From DATEKX01 sp963726785 (lineage in GTDB: Bacteria > Acidobacteriota > Blastocatellia > UBA7656), in the NCBI GenBank assembly GCA_963726785.1, contig CAVSDJ010000001.1, positions 186,001 through 250,000 on the forward strand: a stretch of 64,000 nt of DNA, read 5' to 3'. A program made the position numbers and the translations under genes. Positions 1 through 8,015 of the stretch are shown one piece after another (position 1 is the first letter of the stretch; every line of letters begins with the position of its first letter). Below the pieces are notes generated by a model. It made no database searches. It was not told where the DNA came from and saw only the letters and a list, made by a program, of their open reading frames with translations.

Positions 1-210
1 TGCAAAATTGGATGTAGGCAGTTTCTCTACGAGCTTCCTGAGCTTATCAAGGTCACGGTGCTTGATGAGGAAGGTGTAGATCTTCTTGAGTTCGTTTGGG
101 TCTGCGCTCCGAACATGTATCGGGCGCTCGCGCGAGCCAACCTGTACCGAAGCTCCGCGTATACGGCGACATAACTCCTGACCAAGTTTGATCTGTTCTT
201 GCGGTTCCAT
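1..210 (-). CDS. unknown protein, N-terminal 70 residues only (runs off window edge)
   Basis: An open frame starts at an ATG at 210 and runs without a stop to base 1, so only the first 70 residues are visible. They are mostly charged and helical (start MEPQEQIKLGQEL; later a Lys/Leu-rich stretch KLRKLVEKLP). The gene is 31 bases after the last Cas7-like gene on the same strand, so it is probably the next cistron of the type III-D operon. I do not recognise the family; it could be an extra subunit or an accessory gene. The rest of the protein lies outside the window. Confidence 0.6.
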   Translation of the reverse strand, partial: MEPQEQIKLGQELCRRIRGASVQVGSRERPIHVRSADPNELKKIYTFLIKHRDLDKLRKLVEKLPTSNFA

Positions 211-241
211 AATTATATTCCTTAATTCAGGCGACTATACT

Positions 242-1264
242 TTAGTACATAGTTGTCGGGGCCTTGCGATCTGACGGCCATTCCCAAATCTTGATCAACT
301 CATCAAGCGCGTCTTCGTTGATGAGCTGGTTCGACTCGCCCACCTCATCCAGCAGGCGAATCGATATCCCTTCGCTTATCACTTCATTGCTATCTTTTTT
401 TTCTTCCGAAAAATCAAGAAACGATTGCGATGGTTTACGTAATTCAAGTCTGGTCGGTATGATCTCAACCGATCCGAGCATCGCCTGTTTGCCCCCCCCG
501 ATCTTGATTATGACGTCATCGAAAATGCCCATCGCCACAAACAACAAGCAGAGTTCATCTGCCGTTAAGCTTTCAAACTCCATTGAACTTTCAAGTTTGG
601 AATTCAGCTTTATAACCTGGTAAGGTTCACCGCGCGGCGCGGCCACTGGCTGTCCGTGAAAGTAGAACTTTCGCCCATTAAAATACCCCTCCTCGTCTTT
701 ATAGAGGGACGCCGAATCGTGTGGTGGATAGGGCGATTTAATGTGATAGATTGCCGTTCCGTGTTCCGCGAGAAGGCGCGCATCTGTAAAACTGACACGC
801 CCTTGATAGCCGAGGGCACCGAAGATCGAACAGCAGGCACAGAAATTGGGGTCACGTCCTTTCTCACGCTCCGAGGATTTGATTTCGACGCATGGCCTAA
901 CATCATTGGCAAGGTTATCCCTTAATTCATTCTTTGTGATACGCACGCATGAATCGGAGATCGCTTCAGCGATTGAGCGAATTGCACCTTTGAGAGATGT
1001 CCCAGGAACGATCACCTTGCCGTCAGCGGTGATCAGGCCGCGCACCGGCTCGTTGTTATCCAGTTCATAGATTCCGGATCCAACGTGAATCGGAGTGAGG
1101 GCTTTCAGGCGAAAATCCAACTTGCCTGTATAGCTGCAGGGTGCAAACCGCTCGTGTCCGATCAATCCACTACGTGCTTTTTTTGAGGTGATCGTCAGCA
1201 TGCGGAAGGGTTTCGGCTCAGGTTCGTCGCGGCCTCTGCCCCGGCTCGTTGGTCTGTCTGACAT
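242..1264 (-). CDS. cas7: Cas7-like RAMP protein (Csm3 family), type III-D backbone subunit
   Basis: A 340-residue RAMP-superfamily protein expected to form part of the crRNA-binding backbone of the effector. Seen: a basic N-terminal tail of about 25 residues, the strand TPIHVGSG, the hallmark loop VPGTSLKGAIRS near residue 90, a C-x-C-C-x-IFG Cys motif near residue 144, and a glycine-rich KIGGGKQAMLG segment near residue 255. Where nuclease-active Csm3 proteins carry DSPV, this one has NNEPV, so target-RNA cleavage by this copy is doubtful. An AAGGAG site sits 8 bases before the ATG. It is the last complete gene of the operon, 14 bases after csx19. Family assignment is strong; its order in the complex is inference. 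Confidence 0.88.
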   Translation of the reverse strand: MSDRPTSRGRGRDEPEPKPFRMLTITSKKARSGLIGHERFAPCSYTGKLDFRLKALTPIHVGSGIYELDNNEPVRGLITADGKVIVPGTSLKGAIRSIAEAISDSCVRITKNELRDNLANDVRPCVEIKSSEREKGRDPNFCACCSIFGALGYQGRVSFTDARLLAEHGTAIYHIKSPYPPHDSASLYKDEEGYFNGRKFYFHGQPVAAPRGEPYQVIKLNSKLESSMEFESLTADELCLLFVAMGIFDDVIIKIGGGKQAMLGSVEIIPTRLELRKPSQSFLDFSEEKKDSNEVISEGISIRLLDEVGESNQLINEDALDELIKIWEWPSDRKAPTTMY

Positions 1265-1278
1265 ATTTTGGCTCCTTG

Positions 1279-1803
1279 TTACTTGTCTAGGTATGGCTCA
1301 ATCGCGCAGAAGCGAGTCATCTGAATTAGGCCGTTTTGATTGTAATCAACGACGGCAATCTGTAGAGCGTTTGGTGGTATCGTGGCCTTTATCAGGTCTT
1401 TATAGGCTTGGCTGATCCCGGGCACCGCAACCTCAACCCAATCCTCCATGGTCTGGCTCCAAGTTCCGTATAGCTTTTGAACTGCGGGGCTGGTTTGCCA
1501 TTCTTCGCTGTTAACGAGTAGACCGGCATCCGGTGGAGGAGCGCCGTCTTCTGATAGGTAAGTAATGATGTATTGCCCGCCCCCAGCTTCGCGCCAACGC
1601 AGTTCTCGTTTTTTGTCGAAGGCTCGACCTCTGGGATAGCACACACTGTTGTGGAGCGAGTCAGCAGGCTCGAAATGTGCCCTGTCAGTTGCCCTGACAC
1701 CTTCAGACGACAGGATAAACCCGTCGGCACCAAAGATGATGTTCGCGGCTTTGACAACTGACTCCCATCCGCCACGGCTATTGGCAAGAGTTCCTTTAGC
1801 CAT
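1279..1803 (-). CDS. csx19: Csx19-like type III-D accessory protein (TIGR03984-like)
   Basis: A protein of about 174 residues without RAMP glycine loops. The order of short motifs (a Gly-Ala-Asp-Gly turn, KKRELRWRE, YITYLSEDG, LLVNSEEW, LYGTW, ending in a YNQNGLIQMTR strand) resembles the Csx19/TIGR03984 family typical of type III-D loci, whose role is not well defined. I chose the ATG at 1803 (MAKGT) because GGAG lies 6 bases upstream; an ATG four codons earlier (1815) has a weaker site. The start overlaps the end of the preceding cas7-like gene, so translation is probably coupled. Identity rests on context and weak motif memory, hence moderate confidence. Confidence 0.6.
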   Translation of the reverse strand: MAKGTLANSRGGWESVVKAANIIFGADGFILSSEGVRATDRAHFEPADSLHNSVCYPRGRAFDKKRELRWREAGGGQYIITYLSEDGAPPPDAGLLVNSEEWQTSPAVQKLYGTWSQTMEDWVEVAVPGISQAYKDLIKATIPPNALQIAVVDYNQNGLIQMTRFCAIEPYLDK

Positions 1804-2761
1804 GTTGTACTCCATTTACCCGATGCGTCACTGTGTATTGCTTCCATGCAGAATTGACGCAATGGCCCAGCAGCGAATCAACTGCTGACGGGAACCAGTC
1901 GGCAGCGTCTGGCGATCGCTCAAAAGTCACGCTAGTTGCGAGCCAGTCAGTGACCGGAATAACGGTGGTCGTGATGCTAACGGGTTCGGCTTCGTCAATG
2001 CCATAGCGCCCGCGCTCTTCTTCGCCAGTCAAAGCACCTATTCCTTTGATGGTCAACTTGCCGTCTGCCGCATTTAGGTCGCCAGAGGCTAAAGATCGCA
2101 ACTCCAGCTTGGCGAGTTTGGCCGAGACGCTGCCAAAGCCGCGCGACTTACCATATCCAACTCGTATGCGGCCAAGACAGAGATCCCGAATCGCGAGCCC
2201 AAGCAGTCCGAGTTGCCACAGTTCGAAGTTGTGCATCCTGATCTGTGTGGTGAACTCGCCGCGAATCAGTGCTTCGAAATCGAAAGGTCCAACGGCCACC
2301 GAGCCTAGCACACGATCAATCGCTACAGCGGTGCGCTTAGTTAATTGTTTACTAACATCAAGGGGGTTGGTTAGATAAGCATCTGCGAAGGCTGCCCGCC
2401 CTGCCATGTTCGTCGAGCCGTATAGCTTGCAGGCCGCGCAAGACCCTTTATAGATATCACTGGCGCTGTTTTTACTACCGAACCCTTCCAATTGCTTGTT
2501 ACATGAATGGTCATCATCGAACGGATCGCAGCAGACTACATCAAGGGTGCGGGCAATCTTTTCGCTGTAGCTGCGCAGTGTGCCTTTGAGTGATGAACCA
2601 GGAATAAAGACCGTCTCTCGAAACTGGGCGTCGAGTGTTCGTACAAATTGCATATCAGGAACAGCCGGGTCCCAGGTTTCGGTGCCCGATTTGACGAGCA
2701 ATGGCCCTTCCACGGAAATAGTCAAATGGAAGGTCGCTTCGTTAAGCAGTTTCTTGTGCAT
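1796..2761 (-). CDS. cas7: Cas7-like RAMP protein (Csm3 family)
   Basis: A 321-residue Csm3-like RAMP and likely backbone subunit. Seen: N-terminal RAMP strand (FHLTISVEGPLLVKSG), an acidic loop PDMQFVRTL that may supply the catalytic Asp, the hallmark FIPGSSLKGTLRS at about residues 53-65, a C-x2-C-KLYG motif near residue 110, and the Gly-rich GYGKSRGFGS near residue 203. AAGGAG lies 9 bases before the ATG, the same ACAAGGAGC context as in the 242-1264 gene. Its stop overlaps the csx19 start. It is clearly diverged from the other three Cas7-like proteins here, as expected for III-D complexes built from non-identical Cas7 subunits. Confidence 0.9.
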   Translation of the reverse strand: MHKKLLNEATFHLTISVEGPLLVKSGTETWDPAVPDMQFVRTLDAQFRETVFIPGSSLKGTLRSYSEKIARTLDVVCCDPFDDDHSCNKQLEGFGSKNSASDIYKGSCAACKLYGSTNMAGRAAFADAYLTNPLDVSKQLTKRTAVAIDRVLGSVAVGPFDFEALIRGEFTTQIRMHNFELWQLGLLGLAIRDLCLGRIRVGYGKSRGFGSVSAKLAKLELRSLASGDLNAADGKLTIKGIGALTGEEERGRYGIDEAEPVSITTTVIPVTDWLATSVTFERSPDAADWFPSAVDSLLGHCVNSAWKQYTVTHRVNGVQHG

Positions 2762-2778
2762 CTCGCTAGCTCCTTGTG

Positions 2779-3669
2779 TCAGAGTCTTGCCTCTGCAAGC
2801 CCCTTGATCTTGGCGAGCGTATAGTCGTGCAGGGCCGGTCGTCTCAGTCGCCTGCCGTTTCCTGATATGAAGTATTCCAGCCTATCGGTGCTGCCCGCCC
2901 CTTCTATTCCATCTGCGACGTCGTCGCCGACTACTTCGATTTCAGTTAGTTCGAGTTTGACCGCGCCCAGCCCGCGCGTAGTCTTGCCCCCCAGTGAAAT
3001 GCGCTGCTGCTCCAACTCACGCAAACCAACAGCCAACAGCCCCAGCAAGTCGTCGCTGGCGTTCTCGGCTACCACTTCCAAGCCAAAGCGCGTCGCCGCT
3101 GGCGTCACCTCGAAATCGTATTTGACGCCGTGCCGCGCAGTGCCCGTGTCGCGATCGATTCCGACGCCGTCACGCAACTCAAGTCGCCCTGCCCACCACT
3201 CCGGAATAATGAACAGATCCTTGACCATCAGGTGAGCCGCAAGCCAGGGCGACCCGAACAACTGGCAGATGATGCACGAAGCGTCGAGGATTTTGCTCGT
3301 GAGAATCGAATCGTACTTCACGCGATCAAGGCGATTATTTACTGTCGCCTCTTTTTCAGCGGCAGCTTTTATTTCTTTGATGCCTGGTCTGTCATTTTGT
3401 TTTTTCTCGGGAATGCACGGAGCTGCGATCGGGTCACAGGCGCACATTTTCGGGCGGTTCAGGCCGCGAATCATGCTTTCCATGTGTGATCGCAACGCAC
3501 CCTTGAGTGAAGAGCCTGGAATGAATGGGTGACCGGTGGCATCGCGGATGACGGGACTATCAGTCGCTGACGGATCGAGAGCGGAAATATTGGTGCCGAT
3601 GTGCAACCCGGTTTCAGCAATTAACTGGCCGCGAATCGCCACGCGTGAAGAGAATTTCTCGAAAGTCAT
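2779..3669 (-). CDS. csm3: Cas7/Csm3 RAMP protein with likely catalytic Asp
   Basis: A 296-residue protein and the most canonical Csm3 in the operon: ETGLHIG at residues 19-25, TDSPVIRD at 36-43, FIPGSSLKGALRS just after, C-x2-C-QLFG near residue 130 and LGGKTTRGLGAVKLE in the C-terminal half. In characterised Csm3 proteins the Asp of the DSPV loop cuts target RNA, so D37 here is the expected equivalent and this subunit is the best candidate for target cleavage. AAGGAGG precedes the ATG, which overlaps the Cas11-like stop by four bases (ATGA), giving coupled translation. The nuclease role is inferred from the family. Confidence 0.92.
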   Translation of the reverse strand: MTFEKFSSRVAIRGQLIAETGLHIGTNISALDPSATDSPVIRDATGHPFIPGSSLKGALRSHMESMIRGLNRPKMCACDPIAAPCIPEKKQNDRPGIKEIKAAAEKEATVNNRLDRVKYDSILTSKILDASCIICQLFGSPWLAAHLMVKDLFIIPEWWAGRLELRDGVGIDRDTGTARHGVKYDFEVTPAATRFGLEVVAENASDDLLGLLAVGLRELEQQRISLGGKTTRGLGAVKLELTEIEVVGDDVADGIEGAGSTDRLEYFISGNGRRLRRPALHDYTLAKIKGLAEARL

Positions 3670-4169
3670 GACCGTGCCTCCTTCGGCTGTTGATTGGCGC
3701 TTTGATGTTCACGGGCCTCGTAGACATAACGACGGTACATAAAACCGAGAAGCAACCTGATCATTTCCATTTGCACGGCATCAATATTACGGTGAGCAGT
3801 CTCTTCCACTACCTCCTTATGCTCGGTGTCCTTGTTACGGCGAGCAGCCTCTTCCACTACTTCCTTAGCCAAACGCCGCACCTGACCGTCAATGACCGAC
3901 ACCACGGCTTCCCCAAGCTTGGTGTCTTTCCAGGCTTTGCCTGGCTTCCCCGAGCGCCCCATCTGGTAGTGAATAAAATTGGTAACGACTGCAGGGTGCG
4001 GAGCGGAGTTGGCCACCGCCATCACGTTGCGGATTTGGTTGGCGTCGATTTGTCCGATCTTGCCACGGCAATCGTTGATCAGTTTTTCACCTTGCTCGAC
4101 GAGCGTTCCAACGGTTTGATCGAGGGACTGCTTCAGCTTTAACTCTTTCATCTCATTCGTATCGTTCAT
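3666..4169 (-). CDS. cas11: Csm2/Cas11-like small subunit with tandem internal duplication
   Basis: A 167-residue, almost entirely helical protein. The segment IDANQIRNVMAVANSAP followed by VVTNFIHYQMGR is the kind of sequence found in the small subunit of type III-D complexes, which contacts target RNA and the Cas10 side of the filament. About residues 103-134 are two adjacent near-copies of a 16-residue unit (KEVVEEAARRNKDTEH / KEVVEETAHRNIDAVQ), a 48-base tandem duplication that lengthens one helix. The gene overlaps both neighbours by ATGA. Subunit identity is based on helix-rich composition, motif and position. Confidence 0.78.
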   Translation of the reverse strand: MNDTNEMKELKLKQSLDQTVGTLVEQGEKLINDCRGKIGQIDANQIRNVMAVANSAPHPAVVTNFIHYQMGRSGKPGKAWKDTKLGEAVVSVIDGQVRRLAKEVVEEAARRNKDTEHKEVVEETAHRNIDAVQMEMIRLLLGFMYRRYVYEAREHQSANQQPKEARS

Positions 4170-5398
4170 ACCGGAATTACCTCCAGGTGGAATGGATCAC
4201 AGATGATGATTTGGCCGTAGCCGTCTTCTCTCATCTCCCCAATGCCAGCCTTCTCCAACTTACTGAGGATTGAGACCAGGGTCGAAAGCATGGTCGGATC
4301 TCCGTTCGTTTTTGCGGCAAATACATAGAGACCGCCCATGCGCGAGGCGAGTAGAACTTCTTTCGGTAACCGCCTGGCGGTTTGCCAACCGCTTAGATGG
4401 ATTGGCTGGGTGTGTTCTGTGATCCAAGTTAATTCCATCTCATCCAGCGCTTGGCGCTCATAGGAATCGAGCAGTGGTCGATAAGCTGCGGCTAGCGCAT
4501 CTGCATCCAACCTCAACGTCGGCAGCCCCGCCTCGGTCCTCAGCAGTGCATCGGCGCGCAAGTTAATCGTGAACAGCGTTCGCGTCTCTGCTGGGGGCGG
4601 ATCGACTGCGATATCGATCAGGTTCTTTTCGAATCTTTCATATTGGCGATTGAAATGGTCCAGACGCTGACGTAGGTCATCACCCGCTACATTCTCCATG
4701 TCCCTAGTCGTTATCTTGACTCGACCGAAACCCCGAGAGGTCCGGCCCCCGATTCGCGTTAGTTGCGCCAACCAATTGCGGGTTTTTGATGCGCGGTCCT
4801 CGTCAACCTCCATCAAACCAATGAACTGGCTTCCTTCATCAATGGCTCGAACGCTGTAGAGCTGCCCCTCTTCAGCAGTCAATCTCGCACGGTTGATGGC
4901 TACTCGGGTCTGGCGGTGAAACGAGACTTCCGGCACACAATAGCTTCCTTTCCCACGATACTCAACGATCCTGCCATTGCTTTCGGTGCGATCTCCACAA
5001 TGAGGACACCTGTACTGAAACGGAAGCGGGATGCGCCACTGTTCTCCATCCCTGGCTATGCGATCATAAGCCAGTTGCATGATCAATGTGTCGGCAACCC
5101 CGTGGGCATCTCGATAGCGTTTGCAGCTCTGAGCTGTGAAGGGTAGAGGAAAAGCCAAACCGCTATCAGTAAGATAGCAGTTCGGGAAACAAACGCCAGC
5201 CCGTTCTGGTTGGCCAAGCAATTGATCAAGCTCGTGCCTGTTCGCCTCTGGTGCGTAGCCTTTGAGCGCGCCAAGTGCGCCTCGCAACTGGCTTCCCGTG
5301 ATATAACCGCCGCTTTCGATCAGCGTGCCGCCATAAGCCTTCACAGTACCCAGTGAAAGCGGCGATTCGGCTCTGATGGTTATTTCGATGCGCGCCAT
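4166..5398 (-). CDS. csx10: Csx10, Cas5-like RAMP of type III-D
   Basis: A 410-residue RAMP protein matching Csx10, the Cas5-group subunit that caps the crRNA 5' handle in III-D complexes and is diagnostic of the subtype. Seen: N-terminal strand MARIEITIRAESPLSLG, the variant hallmark ITGSQLRGALGAL at about residues 33-45, a CPHCG zinc-type pair near residue 134, a helix with QTRVAINRARLTAEEGQLY, and the Gly-rich IGGRTSRGFGRVKI near residue 216. It overlaps the upstream cas7-like gene by 19 bases and the Cas11-like gene by 4. The presence of csx10 rather than csm4/cmr3 is the main reason for the III-D call. Confidence 0.9.
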   Translation of the reverse strand: MARIEITIRAESPLSLGTVKAYGGTLIESGGYITGSQLRGALGALKGYAPEANRHELDQLLGQPERAGVCFPNCYLTDSGLAFPLPFTAQSCKRYRDAHGVADTLIMQLAYDRIARDGEQWRIPLPFQYRCPHCGDRTESNGRIVEYRGKGSYCVPEVSFHRQTRVAINRARLTAEEGQLYSVRAIDEGSQFIGLMEVDEDRASKTRNWLAQLTRIGGRTSRGFGRVKITTRDMENVAGDDLRQRLDHFNRQYERFEKNLIDIAVDPPPAETRTLFTINLRADALLRTEAGLPTLRLDADALAAAYRPLLDSYERQALDEMELTWITEHTQPIHLSGWQTARRLPKEVLLASRMGGLYVFAAKTNGDPTMLSTLVSILSKLEKAGIGEMREDGYGQIIICDPFHLEVIPV

Positions 5399-6096
5399 GA
5401 CTCAAATCCCTCCGCTTGCATTTGCTGCCATTGCTCGTCGCTGATTGGAAGGCCATCGATCTGAAGACTGTCCCTCGTGAACCGGGTCCAGCCAGCCCCA
5501 CGCGATTTGCCACCGCCGATAGCGACAAGCCTCTCAAACGCTGCGATCAGAAGTGCCAATTGCCGATTAACTGAACCGGCTTCCAAATAGCCCTCGACCC
5601 TTCCTTTATAATCAAGACGTTCGATACCGCGCTCGAAGTAATATAGTCGCTCATCTTCAGAGGTGCGTCGCGTTCTAGACAGAGAAACACCCGTTTGCGC
5701 GCGAACAAGAAAAGGCGCTAGATCTTGCTCAGCCTCTACGACGGCATCCCCGAAGAAGAGCCGTGATTGGTGACTTGGTCCGCCGAAGAGATCACAGACT
5801 TCGCAGAGCGAATTCTTCACTTTCGGATCGTGCGGGCACATCGTATCGGCACGCGGAGCATGGCAGATTACCAGATTCAGACTCGCCAGTATTCGCTCGC
5901 ACTCGTTGCGAGTTTTTCCTTTTAGAGTCGAACCTGGAATGATAGGTGCCTGTGGTTCAGGTGCCCCACCCTTGCCCGTGTATTGCCGTCGCTGCATCGT
6001 AGACTTGTCTAGTCCGATGCTGAGCACATTGGCTGTTGAGCCAATCAATATGCCGCTTTCGGCGTGCATCCGATATTCAATGAGCACTCTCCTCAT
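5380..6096 (-). CDS. cas7: Cas7-like RAMP protein (Csm3 family), shortest paralogue
   Basis: A 238-residue Csm3-like protein and the smallest of the four in this operon. Seen: RMHAESGILIGS at the N-terminus, a loop GLDKSTMQRR that may hold the active Asp, the hallmark IIPGSTLKGKTRN near residues 52-64, C-x2-C-DLFGG near residue 98, and IGGGKSRGAGWTRF at the C-terminal end. It starts four bases before the cas10 stop (ATGA overlap) and overlaps csx10 by 19 bases. Its place directly after cas10 suggests it contacts Cas10 or Csx10, but that is inference from gene order. Confidence 0.88.
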   Translation of the reverse strand: MRRVLIEYRMHAESGILIGSTANVLSIGLDKSTMQRRQYTGKGGAPEPQAPIIPGSTLKGKTRNECERILASLNLVICHAPRADTMCPHDPKVKNSLCEVCDLFGGPSHQSRLFFGDAVVEAEQDLAPFLVRAQTGVSLSRTRRTSEDERLYYFERGIERLDYKGRVEGYLEAGSVNRQLALLIAAFERLVAIGGGKSRGAGWTRFTRDSLQIDGLPISDEQWQQMQAEGFESWRASK

Positions 6097-8015
6097 AGCC
6101 GGGCCTCCTGATCGGGCGATGATCCTTCACGGATGAAATCGTAAATCTCAAGTAGATCAACTATGGGACTAACTTTGTTAGGATCGCCATCGTCTGCCTC
6201 CCAAAATGGCAGAAGGCTGTCGTTATGGTTACTGCTTAGGAATTCGTGGAGTGGTGTATAGCGTTTCTTCATTTCGTCGCTGCGCGCCTGTTGGTAGTAG
6301 TAAAAATTTGTTGTGCGAGGTTGCGGTCCACTCACTACAGCTTCACGCAAGGCGTAAAGTTGAGATTTTGGGAATTTGGCGTTTTTGAGGGCGCGCACTA
6401 CAGCGATCATTTGCTCCATCTGTTTGAGCGTAAGCGGTCGTGTCGTAAGACCTTCGTCGAACCGGTTCCTGTACGCTTGCTTCCTAAAGAAGTGGACGTC
6501 TTCCGAGATGGCGGTGTCAGCGGTGATTATCTGGAAATCTATTGCGGACACCGATGATTCCCCGGCCTTACTTCGCCGCTTGGCATTCTTAAGCAGACCC
6601 TTGACGATCTGGCGCGAAAAGTAAACCGGCGTAGTGACATGCGCTATAAGCACTCCGGCGGCGAGCGTCAAATGTCTGTCACCTGTGCGACGCTCGAACT
6701 CGGCACATAGGTAGTGCGCCAACTCAAGGGCAACATCCGCCGGCACGAACAGGTAAACATCGTCCCCACCGATGGAAACAATCTCGAAAGGATGATGGCG
6801 AATCTCTCGGGTACGCTTCTTACCTTTGCGATCCTGATACTCGATATCAGACTTGCGGGGACGGTCGAATAAAGTGCCAATTCCGCTGAAGACTGCGCCC
6901 TCGATTGCCTCGCGCACCTCATCAGCGAAACATTTGAAATCGTCTACTTTTGTCAGTCTGTCGATTTCGTTACCCATGTCATTGCCATCAGCATAGATGA
7001 TCCCGATAAAGTTGCTGACCCGTCCGGAACCCGCGCTCGCGATGGCTTCAAGATCTGGTGGCGATTCTACGTCCGTCCAGTTGGCGATTTCCCTGTCCTT
7101 TCGTAGGCCTTCACGGTATAGCAATACGTTACCTTCATCGGCTTGTTTCTGGAGATAATCCCACAGGTTCTTTAGATGAAAACTATGCGCGGCACGGCCA
7201 TCGTGATCCTGCCGCTTGCGAAAGCATGCCTGGCATATGGGACGCTCGTTGATTTCGGGCGCGAGATGGTAGGCCGGGCGGAAGTGGCAATAAGAGCATC
7301 GCTCTGTGAAAGGAGAGACCTCGAACACAGGGACAGACGGACGGCTCTGTTTGGCTTGGCGTAGCTTATGCTGTAGCGTAGCGTAGACTTCTCTGAACCC
7401 TTTTCTACTGAGATACTCTGCTTCGGTAAGGCTAGCGATGTTGTCATGCCGTTTCCAGTCGGACACATCCACCAGATTATTCTTGAGCAGCCGCCACGCT
7501 TCGCCCGTTGCAGTTCTAGCGTTTGTCGTAAACCAGTCTGAGAGTTCTGGCTGATTAATCCCGGCCTCCAGGTCGCACAAGAGAATCGGCTCCCATACCA
7601 CAGTGATAGTTGCCGTCAGCGTGGTTTCCAAAAAGAGCTTTTCAAGCCGTTGCCGGATGGCTTCCGCTTGTTGAAGTGGTGCGATGAATAAAGTCGCTCC
7701 GCCTGCTGCGTAGATAACGCATCGCTCCTGTAATCCGAACTCGTTATATAACACCTGGCGGATACCCGTTATCTGCCGTCCGCCGATCTCAAGATTGCCC
7801 CACTTATTTGTCTCGTCACTTGTCTTAACATTGAGCAGGTCGAGAATGAGGCTAGCGCCGCGCATCTCGGCGAGTTTGGCCGATTCGAAGACATAGCTTT
7901 GTATGCGATCTACGTCCGCAACGATCAATGCAAGAGGGGTCTGATCCTTGTAAATCCGCCTCAACTCATCGCACACATTTGCTGATTGCTGGTTGGTAGC
8001 TTGTTGATCCGGCAT
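6093..8015 (-). CDS. cas10: Cas10 (Csm1-like) with intact GGDD cyclase palm and no HD domain
   Basis: A 640-residue large subunit. It starts directly in the first palm domain (LIVADVDRIQSYVFES, residues 30-45), so no N-terminal HD nuclease is present. A Cys4 zinc site (C240, C243, C261, C264) separates the palms. The second palm has YADGNDMG (341-348) and SIGGDDVYLF with GGDD at 416-419, the motif that in the family makes cyclic oligoadenylates from ATP once target RNA is bound. So this Cas10 is predicted to signal but not to cut DNA through an HD site. Its likely partner is the divergent CHAT-SAVED protein. It overlaps cas6 by 50 bases. Confidence 0.93.
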   Translation of the reverse strand: MPDQQATNQQSANVCDELRRIYKDQTPLALIVADVDRIQSYVFESAKLAEMRGASLILDLLNVKTSDETNKWGNLEIGGRQITGIRQVLYNEFGLQERCVIYAAGGATLFIAPLQQAEAIRQRLEKLFLETTLTATITVVWEPILLCDLEAGINQPELSDWFTTNARTATGEAWRLLKNNLVDVSDWKRHDNIASLTEAEYLSRKGFREVYATLQHKLRQAKQSRPSVPVFEVSPFTERCSYCHFRPAYHLAPEINERPICQACFRKRQDHDGRAAHSFHLKNLWDYLQKQADEGNVLLYREGLRKDREIANWTDVESPPDLEAIASAGSGRVSNFIGIIYADGNDMGNEIDRLTKVDDFKCFADEVREAIEGAVFSGIGTLFDRPRKSDIEYQDRKGKKRTREIRHHPFEIVSIGGDDVYLFVPADVALELAHYLCAEFERRTGDRHLTLAAGVLIAHVTTPVYFSRQIVKGLLKNAKRRSKAGESSVSAIDFQIITADTAISEDVHFFRKQAYRNRFDEGLTTRPLTLKQMEQMIAVVRALKNAKFPKSQLYALREAVVSGPQPRTTNFYYYQQARSDEMKKRYTPLHEFLSSNHNDSLLPFWEADDGDPNKVSPIVDLLEIYDFIREGSSPDQEARL

